Positions 22,531 through 34,867 are shown, counted from the stretch's first letter. The stretch: 64,000 nucleotides of DNA from Lineus longissimus (GCF_910592395.1 NC_088308.1:13409001-13473000), one strand, 5' to 3'. Notes: generated by a model not told the origin, from the sequence alone. Program-made: numbers and translations.

Positions 22531-25500
22531 TCACCCAACTGTCACCAGCCACCAGATGCGGAATGGTCAACTCGTCAAGCTGTTGGTGAGAAGCCATCAT
22601 GTGGTCACCAGAGGTCGCTAAACCAGAACAGTACGGGTCAGCATGGTGGGAGGCAGAACAGTACTGGTCAGCTTGGTTGGAGCCAGAACAGTACGGGTCA
22701 GCATGGTGGGAGCCAGAACAGTACGGGTCAGCATGGTGGGAGCCAGTTCAACATTGAGGCCGAGATGGTCACTCACCTTCGCAACTTGCAAAATAGACTT
22801 GAACTGCCAAAGCCAGAGATAAAAGGATTCAGTGGTGAGCCACTGGACTTTGCAAGATTCAAGATGGCGTTCAATACAAACGTTGAATCCAGAACCCAGA
22901 CTAAGGCTGAACTTTACCAAAACTTGAGGAAGTATTGCACAGGGGCAGCTAGCGAGGCGATAAAGAAATTCGACATGTTACCACCAGATACTGCATATAA
23001 TGAAGCTACTCAGGAGTTATGGCGTCGATTCGGTCAAACCCACCTGATCACTCATAAATTTCACCAGAGGCTACAGAAGACAGCAGAAATCAGATATGGA
23101 GAACGTGGAGATCTCAAGAAATATGCTGACCTGCTAGAAACAGTTGAGATATCACTGAGGAGCTTGGGGAAACAGTCTGCTCTTGATCACTTTGGGTATC
23201 TGCTGGAGATAGTCGGAAAGTTGACATTGTCAGATAGAAAGGCATGGCTGAAAAGGACCGCTAAGATCAGAGACACAGGCAGAGATGTAACATTCAAAGA
23301 TGCGGTAGACTATGTCAAGGAGTTAGCATGCCAGGTAAATGACACTGAGTTTGCAGTGCTGCTGGATAAGAAGAAGGGAGGCGATAACAAGAGTCAGAAA
23401 ACCACTGGTGAGAAACCTGGTTTAAAGGTATACTTCACGTCCGACAAGACAGCCGATGCTCCAGCCAAGTGGAATGATGCATCCAAGAAGAAGCGAGGGA
23501 CAAGAAAGAAGGAACAGCCCTTACCTAAAACATGTAAATGGGATACTTCAGCAGGAAATAGGACAGAGTCGTCAGATGAAAAGTCCAAGAAATGTACTTG
23601 TCATGGATCGCTGCACTCATTGTTGAATTGCACTGAGTTTAAGGCCAAGCCATACAAACAGCGACATGAAGTTATCAAGAGACGGAACCTGTGCTTCAAC
23701 TGTCTGAATGTTGATGAGAAGCTGCCTCACTCTGGTGTTGCAAAGTGTCCATTACCGAAGGAGTGCACTGTAAAGGGATGCAAAACAGACAGGAAACATC
23801 ACACATTGTTACACTTCGATGAAAAACAGAAGAGAAAAGATGACGCTGATGCAGAAGTCCACTGCTCAGATGCAAAGGAGAATGTTTATTTCCCGGCCTT
23901 TCCTGTGCTGGTCAGCTCTCCAGTATCAGGTAAAGCGGTGCAAGTATGGGCAGGAATCGACTCATTTTCCTCTGCCTGCTTCTGTGACAAGGAATTGCTT
24001 AGAGAGTTGGACATCGAAGATGATGATGGGCCCATGCTCTTGAATACCATGCATGGTGCGATGTCTGGAATGAGTACCAGGGTCGAGCTAACTGTAACAG
24101 GATTGAATGATGACATCAATTCAAAGATCACCTTGAAAGAGGTTCATTCATGGGACAAACTTCCCATAGGAGAAAAGCATATACCAAGCCGGTCAGTTTG
24201 GGAACAATATGATCATCTCAAGAATGTGCCCATATCATCTGCACCAAGGCAGCATGTGAGATTGATAGTGGGGAGCGATGTTCCAGAAGCTCATAGACAA
24301 CTTGAGTGGAAGCCAGGACCTAAGGAAGGAGACCCGGTTGCTGCTATGTACATCTGGGGATGGACTCTGTTAGGAGGAGCTTCACGTGGGGAGGCAAGCT
24401 GTAACTTCATCTCGGAGTCGGAGGATCAGGATTATCAAGCCTTGGATCGGAAGCTGAGAGAGATGGCAGAGTTTGAATATGTAGGAACCAAGCACGATTA
24501 TCAGAAGCATATGTCAGCCGAAGATGTCAAGGATAGGAAGATACTTGAAGAAGGAACCTACTTCTGTGAACATCACTACTATGTACCGATACCTTTGAAG
24601 GAATCTCATGTCGATATGCCTAACAATCGGACGTTAGCGCATAACAGGCTGATGTCAGTAAAGAAAAAACTCATGGCAGGGAAGCTGATTGCAAAAGCCA
24701 AGACAGAGTATCAGGCCTACTGTAAAATATTTGATGATTATCGGAAAAAGGGCTACATCAGGAGGATACCTGCAGATGAGATTGAGACAGACGATGTTGT
24801 CAACTACGTACCATTTCATCATGTCTTACACCAAGGAAAACCAGGCAAACTTCGTGTCGTATGGGATGCAGCAGCGAAGTACGATGGGTCTTGTCTCAAT
24901 GACCACATCTACTCTGGTGAAGACAACATCAACTCTCTACTCGGTGTGCTGCTGAGGTTCAGGACTGGCGGTGAGATAGCCATTCAAGCAGACATTAATG
25001 CGATGTTCAATCAATTTTTCGTCCCAAGAGATCACTGGAATCTCCTACGTTTTCTGTGGTTTGAAGACAACAATCTCGATGGCGAAGTAGTGGAGTTTCA
25101 GCTTGTCCATAACTTTTTTGGAGGAACGCATGCACCGGGGAATGCTGGATATGCGTTGAGAAAAACTTGCAAGGATCATGCCGAGAAATACCACCCAGAC
25201 GTCGTCAGGACAGGATTGCGCAACTGCTATGTAGACGACATTTTGAGATCAGCCAGCCCAAAGATAGCTAAGATCATAATCGAGCAGATTTTTGATCTAC
25301 TGGATGAAGGAGGTTTCACATTGGCAAAATGTGTGGTGAACGACTCAGTATTACTCCAGTTGGTGGCTAATGAAAGGCGAGCACCTTCGATGCAGGCTGT
25401 AGAGTTTGGACAATCCTCAACTAGCCAAGATCACCAGGATAGAGTTCTTGGGGTTGGATGGGATGTGGCAGAGGACGCATTTGTATTTCAAATGAGGAAG

Positions 25501-25539
25501 AAGGAGCGCCCACTCACGAGACGAGGACTGCTAGGCTAG
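22375..25539 (+). pseudogene. BEL gag-protease-reverse transcriptase
   Basis: Open for 1054 codons. Repeat-derived start, then gag core from about residue 124 (EMVTHLRNLQNRLELPKPEI, FSGEPLDFARF). A Cys/His-rich zinc-binding region follows at about 405-480 (CTCHGSLHSLLNC, CFNCLNV, CPLPKECTVKGC). The aspartic protease region is at about 525 (GIDSFSSACF, where DSG would be usual). RT runs from about 800 to 990 with VVWDAAAKYDGSCLND, IQADINAMF and YVDD at about 952-955. The frame stops at TAG just as the RT-RNase H linker begins, and the next segment is in another frame. The RT active site itself looks intact. Confidence 0.9.
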
Positions 25540-25546
25540 GCTTTCG

Positions 25547-27223
25547 ATGTTTGACCCCGAGGGAGCGATTGCACCAGTAACCCTTGAACCAAAACAGATT
25601 CTACAGAAAATGACAAGAGAAGGGCTGGGATGGGACAATCCATTGCCAAGCGAAGAGGCCAAGGCAGTCAGGACATGGCTCAACTCCCTGGATCAGCTTA
25701 GAAGTCTGAAAAGACCAAGATACACAGCACCGAAAGGAGCCAAGATAGCCAGAAGTGAGCTACACGCGTTTTCGGATGGATCTGAGATTGGATATGGCTA
25801 TGTTCTTTTCGCAAGGTACACTGAAGAAGATGAAATCCATGTCAGTTTTCTGGTGGGAATAGCCTTGGTTACACCGCAGAAGACGAAGACAATACCCAGG
25901 ATCGAATTGCAAGCTGCATTACTGTCCATGAGAGCCATCAAGTTTGTGGTTCAGCAGGCTGATGTAAAATGGGATGAAATCCACCAATGGATTGACAGTA
26001 CAGCAGTATTGGCTATGCTAAAAAACCAGAGCAGGCGTTTCTTACCGTATTGTGCCAATAGGCTGCAGGAAATCCGGGAGCTGCAACAGGAGCTGAGAGT
26101 CCAGATCAGGCACGTTCCTGGGCCACAGAACATTGCTGACATCTGCAGTAGAGGATTGACGGTTGAGAAGTTTCTCCAATGCCAAGAGTATTACAATGGA
26201 CCAGGATTTCTGAGCGAGTCACCGGAGAGTTGGCCAGTGTGCCCTGTCATTGCCCCTTTAGAGCCAGACGATCCAGAATTGAAACAGGATGCTACAGTAA
26301 TGACAGTCGAGAGTTGTAAGCCTGATACTGGATTCACATCTTCTGATGCTCAAGACTGTGCTCAAGATACGACTGTAAAGACAGCCGAGAGACGTCAGCT
26401 TGATAGTGATACTACTGTAAAGGCAGCCGAGAGACATCACCTTGATAATCACCTTGATAATGATACTGGATTCTCATCCTCTGATGCTCAAGAATTTACT
26501 ACTGTAAAGGCAGCCGAGAGACGTCACCTTGATAAAGATACCGGAGTCCAATCGTCTAATGCTCAAGAATCCACAAAGGGAACTACTGTGATGGCAATCG
26601 TGAGAGGCCAGAATAGGCTGATGGAATTGGTGGAACGCTTCTCTAGCTGGAGTGGACTCAAGGTCGCTACTGCGTGGCTGCTGAGATTCAAGAAATGGCT
26701 TATTGACACCAAGTATGAAAAGAAGAAAGAGCTATACACTGGGCCTACTGGTGCAATCAAGGTCAGCGAGTTGCAGAAAGCGGAGATAGCTGTTGTTACT
26801 TATGTCCAAGGAGAGGTTTTCGCCAGCGAAATGAAGCAACTGGGAAAGATTGGACGAAAAATGAGCCGCAGCCAGTTTCATAATCTCCATCCATACAAGG
26901 ACGAGGCAGGATCAGTACGAGTAGGCGGGCGACTAACAGAGTCAGACCTAACTTGCGCTGAGAAGCATCAACTTATTCTGCCCAGATCACATCATCTGAC
27001 CGAGATAATTGTTTGGAGTTACCACGAAGCATATCAGCATGCTCCACCACAGACGTTGCTGTGTCTTCTCAGAAAGCGCTACTGGGTGATAAATGGCTCG
27101 AGTGTCGTCCATGAGCTTGAGAAGAAATGCATCACGTGCCAGCGAGCGATCGGTTTGCCTAAGGACCAAGTCCAGGGAGTCCTACCCAAGGGACGCGTCA
27201 CCATGCTGGGACCTTCTCAGTAG
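25547..27223 (+). pseudogene. BEL RNase H and integrase zinc-binding domain
   Basis: It continues the polyprotein after a frameshift near 25540. It begins with MFDPEGAIAPVTL, the segment that follows RT in BEL elements. The RNase H-like domain has SELHAFSDGSEIGYGYVLF and PRIELQAALL with WIDSTAVLAML, then HVPGPQNIADICSRG. Residues about 245-345 are an expanded set of TTVKAAERRHLD / DTGFSSSDAQ repeats. The integrase HHCC finger follows: HQLILPRSHHLT, SYHEAYQHAPPQTLLCLLRKRYW, KKCITCQ. It ends just where the catalytic core should start. Confidence 0.88.
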
Positions 27224-27225
27224 GA

Positions 27226-27939
27226 GTGGCCGAGATCGACCAACTGCAGGAGCTGTACAACTCGTCTGGGGTCCAGCACTTCATGCAAGAAAAAGAGATT
27301 GAATGGGTACCCAATGTACCAAAGGCATCGAATAGGAATGGTCTTTTTGAGCGACCATTTCGCACGCTGAGACGGGTGATGCTGAGTACGCTGAAGGGCA
27401 GAATCACAACAGAGGACCAGCTAGCCACTACAGTAGCAGAATGTGAGCTGTTGTATAACAGTCGCCCCTTGTGTGCAGTCAGCAAGAATGCAAGAGATCC
27501 ACTTCCAATCACGCCGATGATGATCATCAACCCTGAACCTGTAGCAGCTCATCCACCTGGTATTTTCTACGAGAAGGACCTGATTGTCAGAAATAGCTAC
27601 CGCCAGGTCCAGGCGCTGATCAACGAGTTCTGGTCAAGGTTCAAGTTGGAGTATCTCACCTCGCTCCAAGAACGTCAGAAAAGTATCATCGAGATCCGGA
27701 ACTTCCAAGTGGGAGACCTGGTGATGCTCGTCGATGAGGTGAGGCTAGCTCACAGAGGACACTACCCTCTTGGGCTAATTACTGCAGTACATCCGTCAGA
27801 AACAGACAACGTCGTGAGGAAAGTCACCCTCAGAACCTCAACTGGAGAGTTTCAACGTCCTGTCAACAAGATCGTCTTACTCGAAAGCAGCGATGAACAC
27901 GAGGATCAACTTCCCAACGTCGACGCCAGATCGCAATAA
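27226..27939 (+). pseudogene. BEL integrase C-terminal part, core deleted
   Basis: It contains only the end of the catalytic core (EWVPNVPKASNRNGLFERPF, including the third catalytic Glu) and the C-terminal region (VGDLVMLVDE, YPLGLITAVHPS, FQRPVNKIVLL). The section with the first two catalytic Asp residues, normally between the zinc finger and this point, is missing. Integration could therefore only occur in trans. It ends before a 660-bp 3' untranslated stretch. Confidence 0.88.
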
Positions 27940-28600
27940 TTCCAATTCTAAAATATAGACTGCGGATCGAGTCAGTCAAATTCAGACCGCGGATCGAGCC
28001 GGTCAATTAGGTGAAAATCTCGAACTTAGAGCTGTTGTTCCCACTCTGAACTCTTGTGGGGTCGGTCGCGTTTTTTCAAAAACAACAGCTATAAACGTGT
28101 GAGAGAATGGATGAATAAGTTCTGAAATTTAATAGAACTTATTCATTCAGCCTCTATTCTGTGTTAAATCTGCGCTTATACACTGGAACTGTGTAGGGGC
28201 TATATAATCATGCCCGTTCCAGTAGTGTCAGTAATTTTGGAAAGTTTACTCCAAGTTACTAAATTGTGTTTTAAATTTTGATGTCTCAGCGGAGACTTTT
28301 TAGTTCAGTAGAATTATTCAATCAAAATTCAAGGACTGCGCCATATAGTGTTTATGGTCACTTTTTGGACATTGCCTTACCAGTATAGTAGGCTGTGCGT
28401 AAAAAAAGACAATTCATCATGATTTCTGGACATTGCCTGAAAGCAGGCTGTGCAATTTATGAACAATTCCATGATTCGTGGAATAAGTGATGTTTGAAGA
28501 TCACTTGAAATATTGGATAAGATGTGCTTATCTGACTTTAGTTTAAGTTACTTCAAAACCTTTATGTTGAGAAAACTCTAGTGTCGAATTTTGGTGGGAG
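27940..28600 (+). other. BEL 3' untranslated region
   Basis: Non-coding. It has a direct repeat 'gac(t/c)gcggatcgag' (27959, 27985) and a second 'ggacattgcct' repeat (28368, 28428). It ends in the purine-rich 'ggtgggag' next to the 3' LTR. Confidence 0.7.
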
Positions 28601-28905
28601 TGTAAGTTTTTGGAGGCTGCGCGTCAACCTTTAATGTTGCGTCAATTTCAAATTTGGCGCCTTCAGTAACTTCGCTCTTCATAATCTGGAGGCTGAGAAT
28701 TGTTCCGAGCATGGCGAGTCAAGCACTCCGCACACAAATTTCACAATCATTAAGCAAATGTAAAATCTAACGTCATCCAGGGCAAAAAACAGTTTTTGAC
28801 CCTTGGGAACCTTGTAAGATAAGAACGAAGTAATTAAAGAGAAGAATCAACATGGAAACCGAGGAGTTAGACTAGAATTTGTCCGAAGAGAGTAGTAAAT
28901 TTACA
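28601..28905 (+). repeat. 3' LTR of BEL element
   Basis: 305 bp, TGTAAG to TTTACA, followed by the duplicated target CAGCT. Five substitutions separate it from the 5' LTR. Confidence 0.95.
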
Positions 28906-30220
28906 CAGCTGTTTCAGCTAAGCCTAAACATGACATCGAAATAAACCATTCTGCCTACTAGCCTGCTGTCCAATGATTGGTCCATGCGAAAAGCCTGTTA
29001 ACCGCTATGTAAACATTGTCGCCAATACACATCTCACACATTATCGCAATACCCATTCAGCCAAAGGGTTAATGCATTGGCATCGTTCAAACATCAGCGC
29101 GCTTCTGTACACGTGCTCGAATTAGATACGACGGTTTTCATTGGCTCATAAGTTGTGTCACATGACCATTCACCCGGCTTGAAAATTTCACGAAATTTGG
29201 ACCAAAATTAACGAAACAGTGGCGATTTCCATGCATTTTATCGATTTTTCGACAAGTTACACATTTCGGAATTCTTCAAGACTGGATAGCCAGGTAGGCA
29301 TAATATCATAAATCATAAATACCCCGGCTGTTTTGCATAACTCATTTCAGTTTCGTACAGAATCGTGCGTTTATTCTGAAATTTCTCAAACTTTGATCTG
29401 CTCAAATTCAAAATGGCCGACTTGCAGACGGAGATTGAGATGGGGTGCCAAGTTCATCGGACAACATCGAATTCCCTTGATCGTTATTTAGCAAAACGAG
29501 TTACTTCCAGTATTCATTTAAATCTTTACTTTTAAAATATATATCTATTTTATGTTCGTTTGCTGTATATTCATGCAGAAAATGCATTTGAAAAACAGAT
29601 GTCTAAAAATAGTTGAGTTTTGAAGTTCAATGGTCGGGTCTATTTTGGTGAAAGGGGTACAGCATGGGTAATAGTACAATAATAAGTCATGATCGTGCTT
29701 ATGAACAAGCCATGAGTTAGCATATACCATAGTTTATGTTGAAAATATCTTTACAGATGTAATTGATAAATATAGTCTTAAGAATTCGCCAAATATAGAA
29801 AAGTTCTTGGTATATTATCCACCTGTTAGCAAAATGAACTCGCCCATTGACCCACATTCCAGTTTGTTGTGGTATTTTTGTACAGGGTGATGCCAAAACA
29901 GTGCCTTTTTTGACTGGTAAACATTCCTTCAGTTACTAAAATGCCTTTTTCTTTAATTTCAGCTGGTTGCATGGTGTGTACTGCAGATAACTTCTCGACT
30001 TAATCCGGCTGATGTGATGCTTTAGTTGATTTGAGAGGCTACATGTATATAACCCAGTACGTCGACATCATTGATCCGGCAGTGAACAAGATAAGTGGTA
30101 AGTTAAGCGATGTTTCCCTTCATCTATGTATTCACAAACAGATGATTGAAATCATTATACTGTATTCCCGTAGGCTTTGTATGCATGTATTCTATTCTAA
30201 TAAATTACTCTTTATTTCAG

Positions 30221-30301
30221 GTTCAGCCTCCAAGATGTGTCACCAGAAATGCAACCGACATTATAGACAGGCGTGATTACTACTCTGATTTTGGATTGAT
30301 G
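30221..30301 (+). CDS. exon carried by Chapaev-like copy 1
   Basis: Acceptor 'ctttatttcag' and donor ATG|GTAAGTTCC bound an 81-nt exon. It is open in one frame only, reading VQPPRCVTRNATDIIDRRD. The same acceptor and first 33 bases exist in copy 2, which then diverges. No known domain seen. A further acceptor 'ctttctttctctag' lies 98 bp on. Confidence 0.45.
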
Positions 30302-30531
30302 GTAAGTTCCGAGGCTATTTTGATTGCAATTAAATATTATTTGAATCTGCATTGAAATAAAAGTGGTCATCTGTAGGATACTTCCTTTCTTTCTCTAGAT
30401 TCAACACTGGTCAGTGTCAGAATTGAATTAGAATAGAAGCTGTGTCTGTTGGAGCCACCCCCCGTTCCCCCCCCCCCCCCTCCCCCATTTAGCCACTGCC
30501 ATTATGTTTACACTCGCCTTTACAATTCCAG

Positions 30532-30833
30532 GTATACTCGTCTTCAAAGTGGACCTGACTAGGAATGGTGACTTCCCTCCTCAGAAAAAAGCTCGGTTGG
30601 ATTCGAAAGTTGGTGCAGGCGGTCATAAGCGATATTTCGGTCGTAAACGCAAGAAGTCCAAGAAATCCACTGACAAATCAGGAAAACGTATATTCAATGT
30701 CGGCGACACATGTTTGTTCAGATTGGACTCAAACGTTTATCTTGGAACCGTTCCTAGTCAAGTTGATAAACATCATTTCCAAATTGAGGACTATACAGGA
30801 ACAGTGCGCACCTTCATTTGTCTGTCACTTTGA
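30532..30833 (+). CDS. Tudor-like C-terminal exon in Chapaev-like copy 1
   Basis: The frame follows acceptor 'tacaattccag' (an alternative is 'tcccccatttag' at 30492). It encodes a basic stretch (KRYFGRKRKKSKKSTDKSGK) and then FNVGDTCLFRLDSNVYLGTV, VDKHHFQIEDYTGTV, which resembles Tudor/SH3-barrel chromatin readers in layout; that is tentative. Its incoming phase (1) does not match the end phase of the 30221-30301 exon, so another exon or a break is needed. The segment is absent from copy 2. Confidence 0.4.
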
Positions 30834-31019
30834 TTAAAAGAAAGTTAAATTTGAAACTTCTATAGCAAGGAATATGAAGATGTGAACTTTGTATTATTAT
30901 TTTTTGAATGTATGAGTCTATTGAATGTAAATTAAATGTATATTGTGAATAATTAATAATAATAATATTGTGTACATTGAAATCATGACTTTTAATTTTT
31001 GTGTACTGGTACTGCCTTG

Positions 31020-31440
31020 ATATGTTGTCCTCTGTGACTGTTGTCTCATCTCTCGGAATAACAAGACCCCAAGCTGGATGAGACACCTACATCCCCTGGA
31101 TATAAAAGATAGGTTGTGACATAATGTCCTCTGTGACTGTTGTCTCATCTCTCTTAATAACAAGGCCTCAAGCGGGATGAGACAACTACATCCCTTGCCT
31201 ATGATAATAAAGGTTGTGACATGTCCTTGGTGACTGTTGTCTCAACTTCACTCCCGGAATTACAAGACCCCAAGCTGGATGAGACACCCGTTGTCCTGCC
31301 TATGATATCATAGGTTGTGACATGTCGATTTTTGCAACTAACTGTCTCATCTTGGTAGGTCTACAATAGGACACATTTGTCCTGCCTATATATACTATAG
31401 GTTAAGACCTGTTCTTTGCAACTAGTATTTGTCTCATTTG
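31020..31440 (+). repeat. hairpin minisatellite in Chapaev-like copy 1
   Basis: About five units of roughly 97 bp, each with TTGTCTCATC and, 25-30 bp later, its complement GATGAGACA, so each unit can form a stem-loop. Copy 2 has about seven units (57790-58410). Confidence 0.75.
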
Positions 31441-31784
31441 TGTACAACAGGGCACCAATCTTTCATACCACAACATAAGTAATGGGCATGGCATTTTCAA
31501 ATGACGACCATTCTTCACAACGAATAACGAAGTAGGCCCTTTTAAAATGCCTTTTATTTGTCTTTGCCTGAGCTATGTTATATGCAGAATATTAAAATGC
31601 TTTTTACAGAAGAATTGGTATCTGGGCTGAAACATAATAGAGGTGCAAACAATCATCAATATTTTTACAGAAAAACTCCATCAAAGTCATCTTTTATACA
31701 CTACACAGTGCAGGCCCAAGCCTATCCAAGATGGCAGCCGGAATATAATACACAAAGCTTGGTTCAGGTCAAGTTGGTTCTAAT

Positions 31785-33330
31785 GAAATGGCCAGGGCCA
31801 TTGTGCTCACCTCATGTGGAGGAAAGATGGATAAAGATCATGGTATTGTGTAATGTAGTGTTAGGTTTGATGTAGGTCCAAGCAATTACCAGTACATTCG
31901 ACCTCTGTGACCTTGAAAAGTAGGTCAAATCAAAGAAGACCCGGGTGACACATTGAATGGTTGTTAGAATTAGATGTACCTATGATATAAAATTGGTGCC
32001 AATTGGGCAAGTAATTACTAAGAATAATGGCATTTTGAAGAATTTAGGATTTGGCCCCCTCCCTGGAGGCCAAACGGCAAATCAGATCGCACCAAACTTC
32101 AGTACCTGAGATCACCTGACCAAGGGGTACATGTGTACTTAATTTGTGATCAATAGTCATTGCAGTTAAGAAACTGCCATAGTTACGGCCTGACGGCCAA
32201 TTTACGCCATTTGACCTCTGTGACCTTGACAAGAAGGTCAAATTAAAAACCTGTGTGACATATACTGTATGGCAGTTAGATGTACCCATGATATCAAATT
32301 GGTGGCAATCGGGCAAGAAGTTAAGGAATAATCACATTTTTAAGGTTTTTGGATTTTGCCCCCTGGTGGTCAAGTGGTGAATCATATTGTACCAAACTTC
32401 AGTCCCTGAGATCACCTGACTAAGGGGTAAATGTGTACCAAATTTGGTATCAATAGTCATTGCAGTTTAGAAACGTGCCATCGTTACATCCTAACGGCAA
32501 ATTTACACCATTTGACCTCTGTGACCTTGAAAAGTAGGTCAAATCAAAAACCCGTACGATATGTGATGTATCCTTGCTAGGAGTACCTACCATAAAAATG
32601 TTATGAAAATCAGACCACTATTAAACGAGCAATCAAACATTTTAACTTTGGACATTAAATTTGGCCCCCGGGTGACCAATTTTCAAGATGCCCGCCTGGC
32701 ACCCATATTGGCTATCACATTTGATAAAAAATCGAGGATTTAGTAGAAAGTACATAGATATACATCCAGATCAAATTTGGTTGCAATCCGATCATTAGTT
32801 TCGGAGTAATAGTACTGTGTTTATTTTTCAAGATGGCTGCCTGGCGGGCATATTTGATGTCCGAACGGCCGAAATTTTAGGGGTGGAATAGAGAATCCCC
32901 AGATACATGTCCACACTGGTTTAAAACCATCTAGCTAAAATAGATAGGAAACATGCTACTGTTCAGTGAATCAGCAAACTTTGACCTCTGTGACCTTGAA
33001 AAGGAGGTCAAATCAAAAACCCGGAGGATATATCTTTGCTAGAAGTACCTACCATATTTTTTTCAAAATTTCCCGACTACTATTAAGGGAGATATTGCAT
33101 ATTTTCACTTTTAACGTTTGGCCCCCTGGTGGCCAAACCATGAAACGAATCAGACCGAAACTTGGTCTCCAAGGTGTCATTACATAAGGGTACATGTGTC
33201 CCAAGTTTCAACTCAATAGCTCTAACAGTTACGAAACGTGTCCTGCTAACGGACGACGGACGACGACGACGACGACGACGGACGACGGACGCCACGGTAT
33301 GGGATAAGCTCACCTCTGCTAAGAGGTGAG
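31785..33330 (+). repeat. GACCTC-family repeat, copy D (exact borders)
   Basis: A 1546-bp insertion starts GAAATGGCCAGGGCCATTGT and ends in the hairpin CTCACCTCTGCTAAGAGGTGAG preceded by a CGA-rich run (33251-33290). CTAAT flanks both sides (31780-31784, 33331-33335). The related site in copy 2 (about 58772-58778) has a single CTAAT and no insertion, proving the borders. Inside are four core units with TGACCTCTGTGACCTTGA (about 31904, 32212, 32515, 32983) and a TTCAAGATGGC section. It encodes nothing recognisable. Confidence 0.85.
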
Positions 33331-33554
33331 CTAATAAACGCATGCAATCTTAATTACTACTAACACAATTAAGGGGCATACATGGGTGGATTCAGGCCTT
33401 TTATGTAATCCTTAAGCGGTTGGGGTGAGGAACTGGGTTGTTTATTGGGGTAGCAATTAACACCTTCATGCCAGCACCTCCCTTAAAAGCGGCGTCTGGT
33501 GCCGTCTGATTAAACTTGCGTTTCTATTCTAGCTGAAACAGCTGTGATCAAATC

Positions 33555-33880
33555 AGTTGAAGTTCAGCTTGAGACAAACCAGTACTTAGATGCATGGTCA
33601 AAACCTGGGACAACTATAGTGAATGCAGTCTGGACCTTTGTATCAATTCCTTTGAAGTGCAAGTTGTGAAAAATCAGTCCAGTCGATGCATGGTCACCAC
33701 CTTGGGGCAAGCAGTAAAGGCAGTCTGGACCTTAAAATCCAATTATTTGAAGTGCAGGTTGAGACAAACCAGCCCAGTAGATGCATGGCCACAACCAGAA
33801 ACAGTATGGACCTTACAACAATTCCTTTGAAGTGTAGGTTGGTTGTGGCAAACTAGTCCAGTGAACATGGTCTGCCCGAG
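33555..33880 (+). repeat. 95-bp tandem repeat
   Basis: Four units, starting about 33557, 33651, 33747 and 33825, share 'tttgaagtgcaggttgagac', 'aaaccagtccagtagatgca' and 'gcagtctggacct'. Unit lengths are about 94, 96 and 78 bp. The array begins immediately outside the right end of the Chapaev-like copy 1. Confidence 0.75.
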
Positions 33881-34860
33881 CCGGGACAGCCATGCAGTAA
33901 TTGTCATCGGCTTCACATCAGGGACAACCAATAGTAAGGCGAGGACCAAGGGGTAGGATTTTCTCAGTCTGCATTGATAGCGAGTAAAAACTTAATAGAC
34001 ACCCTTGATTTTTTGGTAAACCAACTGCTGTATATGGTTTTCTTCATTAAATCAATTTTAAGGTTCGATTTTCTTAGCCCTCATTGATAGTGAATAAAAA
34101 AACTCAAAAGATGCACTAATATTATTGTAAACCAACTGCCACATACTGTTTTCTTCATTTAATCTATTTCTACAGTGAAAAAGAATGAAATATAAGAATT
34201 AACTGGTTCTACTGATGACAGCGTGGGTGAGCACTGATGACTGATGTTGGATGGGAGGTGCAAGCTGTTCGTTTGGTTCTATGAGTATGAATGAGTGCAG
34301 CTCAGCTCCTCTCTCTCTCGGTCATCTGTGATGAAGTCACCAAAAACGTTGAAATGCAGCTGTCAACCATCCGTGTAAAACATGATCAGAAAACATTATA
34401 TTTTTGCCTGCCAAGTTTTAAGGATGGACACCATTCGAATAGCTATTTGACTTCTGCCTTATTATATGTCAAGCCAATGAAAGTGTCAGTACATGTAGAT
34501 ATCATTTAAAATCATATGAAATAAACTTTATCAATGGCACACCGGCAAGATAAATCAAAACTGACCAAATTTCTGGGCAGAAATATTGCTACATGAAGTA
34601 CATCGGGTACTTAAATTGGCCATTCAAGCCGTAATTGAGTCACCTCAAGTGAGGCACTCACAAATAGTGCACCTTGCACAAACCACTACGTTTCTGGAGC
34701 CCTTGATCAAGATCATCCAATGTTCCCGACCGAGTGTCAGCCTAACTTCTCAACCCCAAACAATAGCAAGGAGGCTGTTCTATAGGTCACTACTGCATTG
34801 TGTGATTATTACATAATCAGATGTGTATAAACAGGCTTAATTCTAAACTAAGCAGTCTGG
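33881..34860. other. intron; no gene recognised
   Basis: It has a weak duplication of 'gattttcttagccctcattgatagtga(a/g)taaaaa' (33958 and 34069). I see no exon here. Confidence 0.4.
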
Positions 34861-34867
34861 GCCACCC

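Larger units (their letters stand above)
20657..28905 (+). mobile_element. BEL/Pao LTR retrotransposon
   Basis: Two 305-bp LTRs (20657-20961, 28601-28905), beginning TGTAAG and ending TTTACA, differ at 5 positions. A CAGCT 5-bp target duplication lies at 20652-20656 and 28906-28910. Internal order gag, protease, RT, RNase H, integrase matches BEL/Pao. A purine tract 'ggtgggag' precedes the 3' LTR. No obvious TGG primer-binding site follows the 5' LTR. The coding region is broken by two frameshifts and an integrase deletion. It inserted into the left TIR of the Chapaev-like copy 1. Confidence 0.95.
20650..33546 (+). mobile_element. Chapaev-like DNA transposon, copy 1 (interrupted)
   Basis: Left tip CACAGCT (20650-20656) continues after the BEL insertion at 28911. 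The right end mirrors it, TAGCTGAAACAGCTGTG, ending 33546. The TIR is CACAGCTGTTTCAGCTA. ATCA flanks both ends (20646-20649, 33547-33550). CAC-type ends with a 4-bp duplication fit the Chapaev branch of CMC transposons. Removing the BEL element (with its 5-bp duplication) and the GACCTC repeat leaves about 3.09 kb. It contains spliced-looking exons and a hairpin-rich minisatellite. Copy 2 is at 55772-58985. Confidence 0.8.

Noticed and set aside
21363-22600. Long open frames in the third plus frame and on the minus strand over the gag repeat
   Set aside because: They exist because the 141-bp unit is a multiple of three and lacks stops; they have no start context or family similarity and the gag frame explains the region.
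28906-28920. Reading 'cagctgtttcagct' as part of the BEL element
   Set aside because: The LTR ends at TTTACA (28905); CAGCT is the target duplication and the rest is the interrupted TIR, as copy 2 shows.
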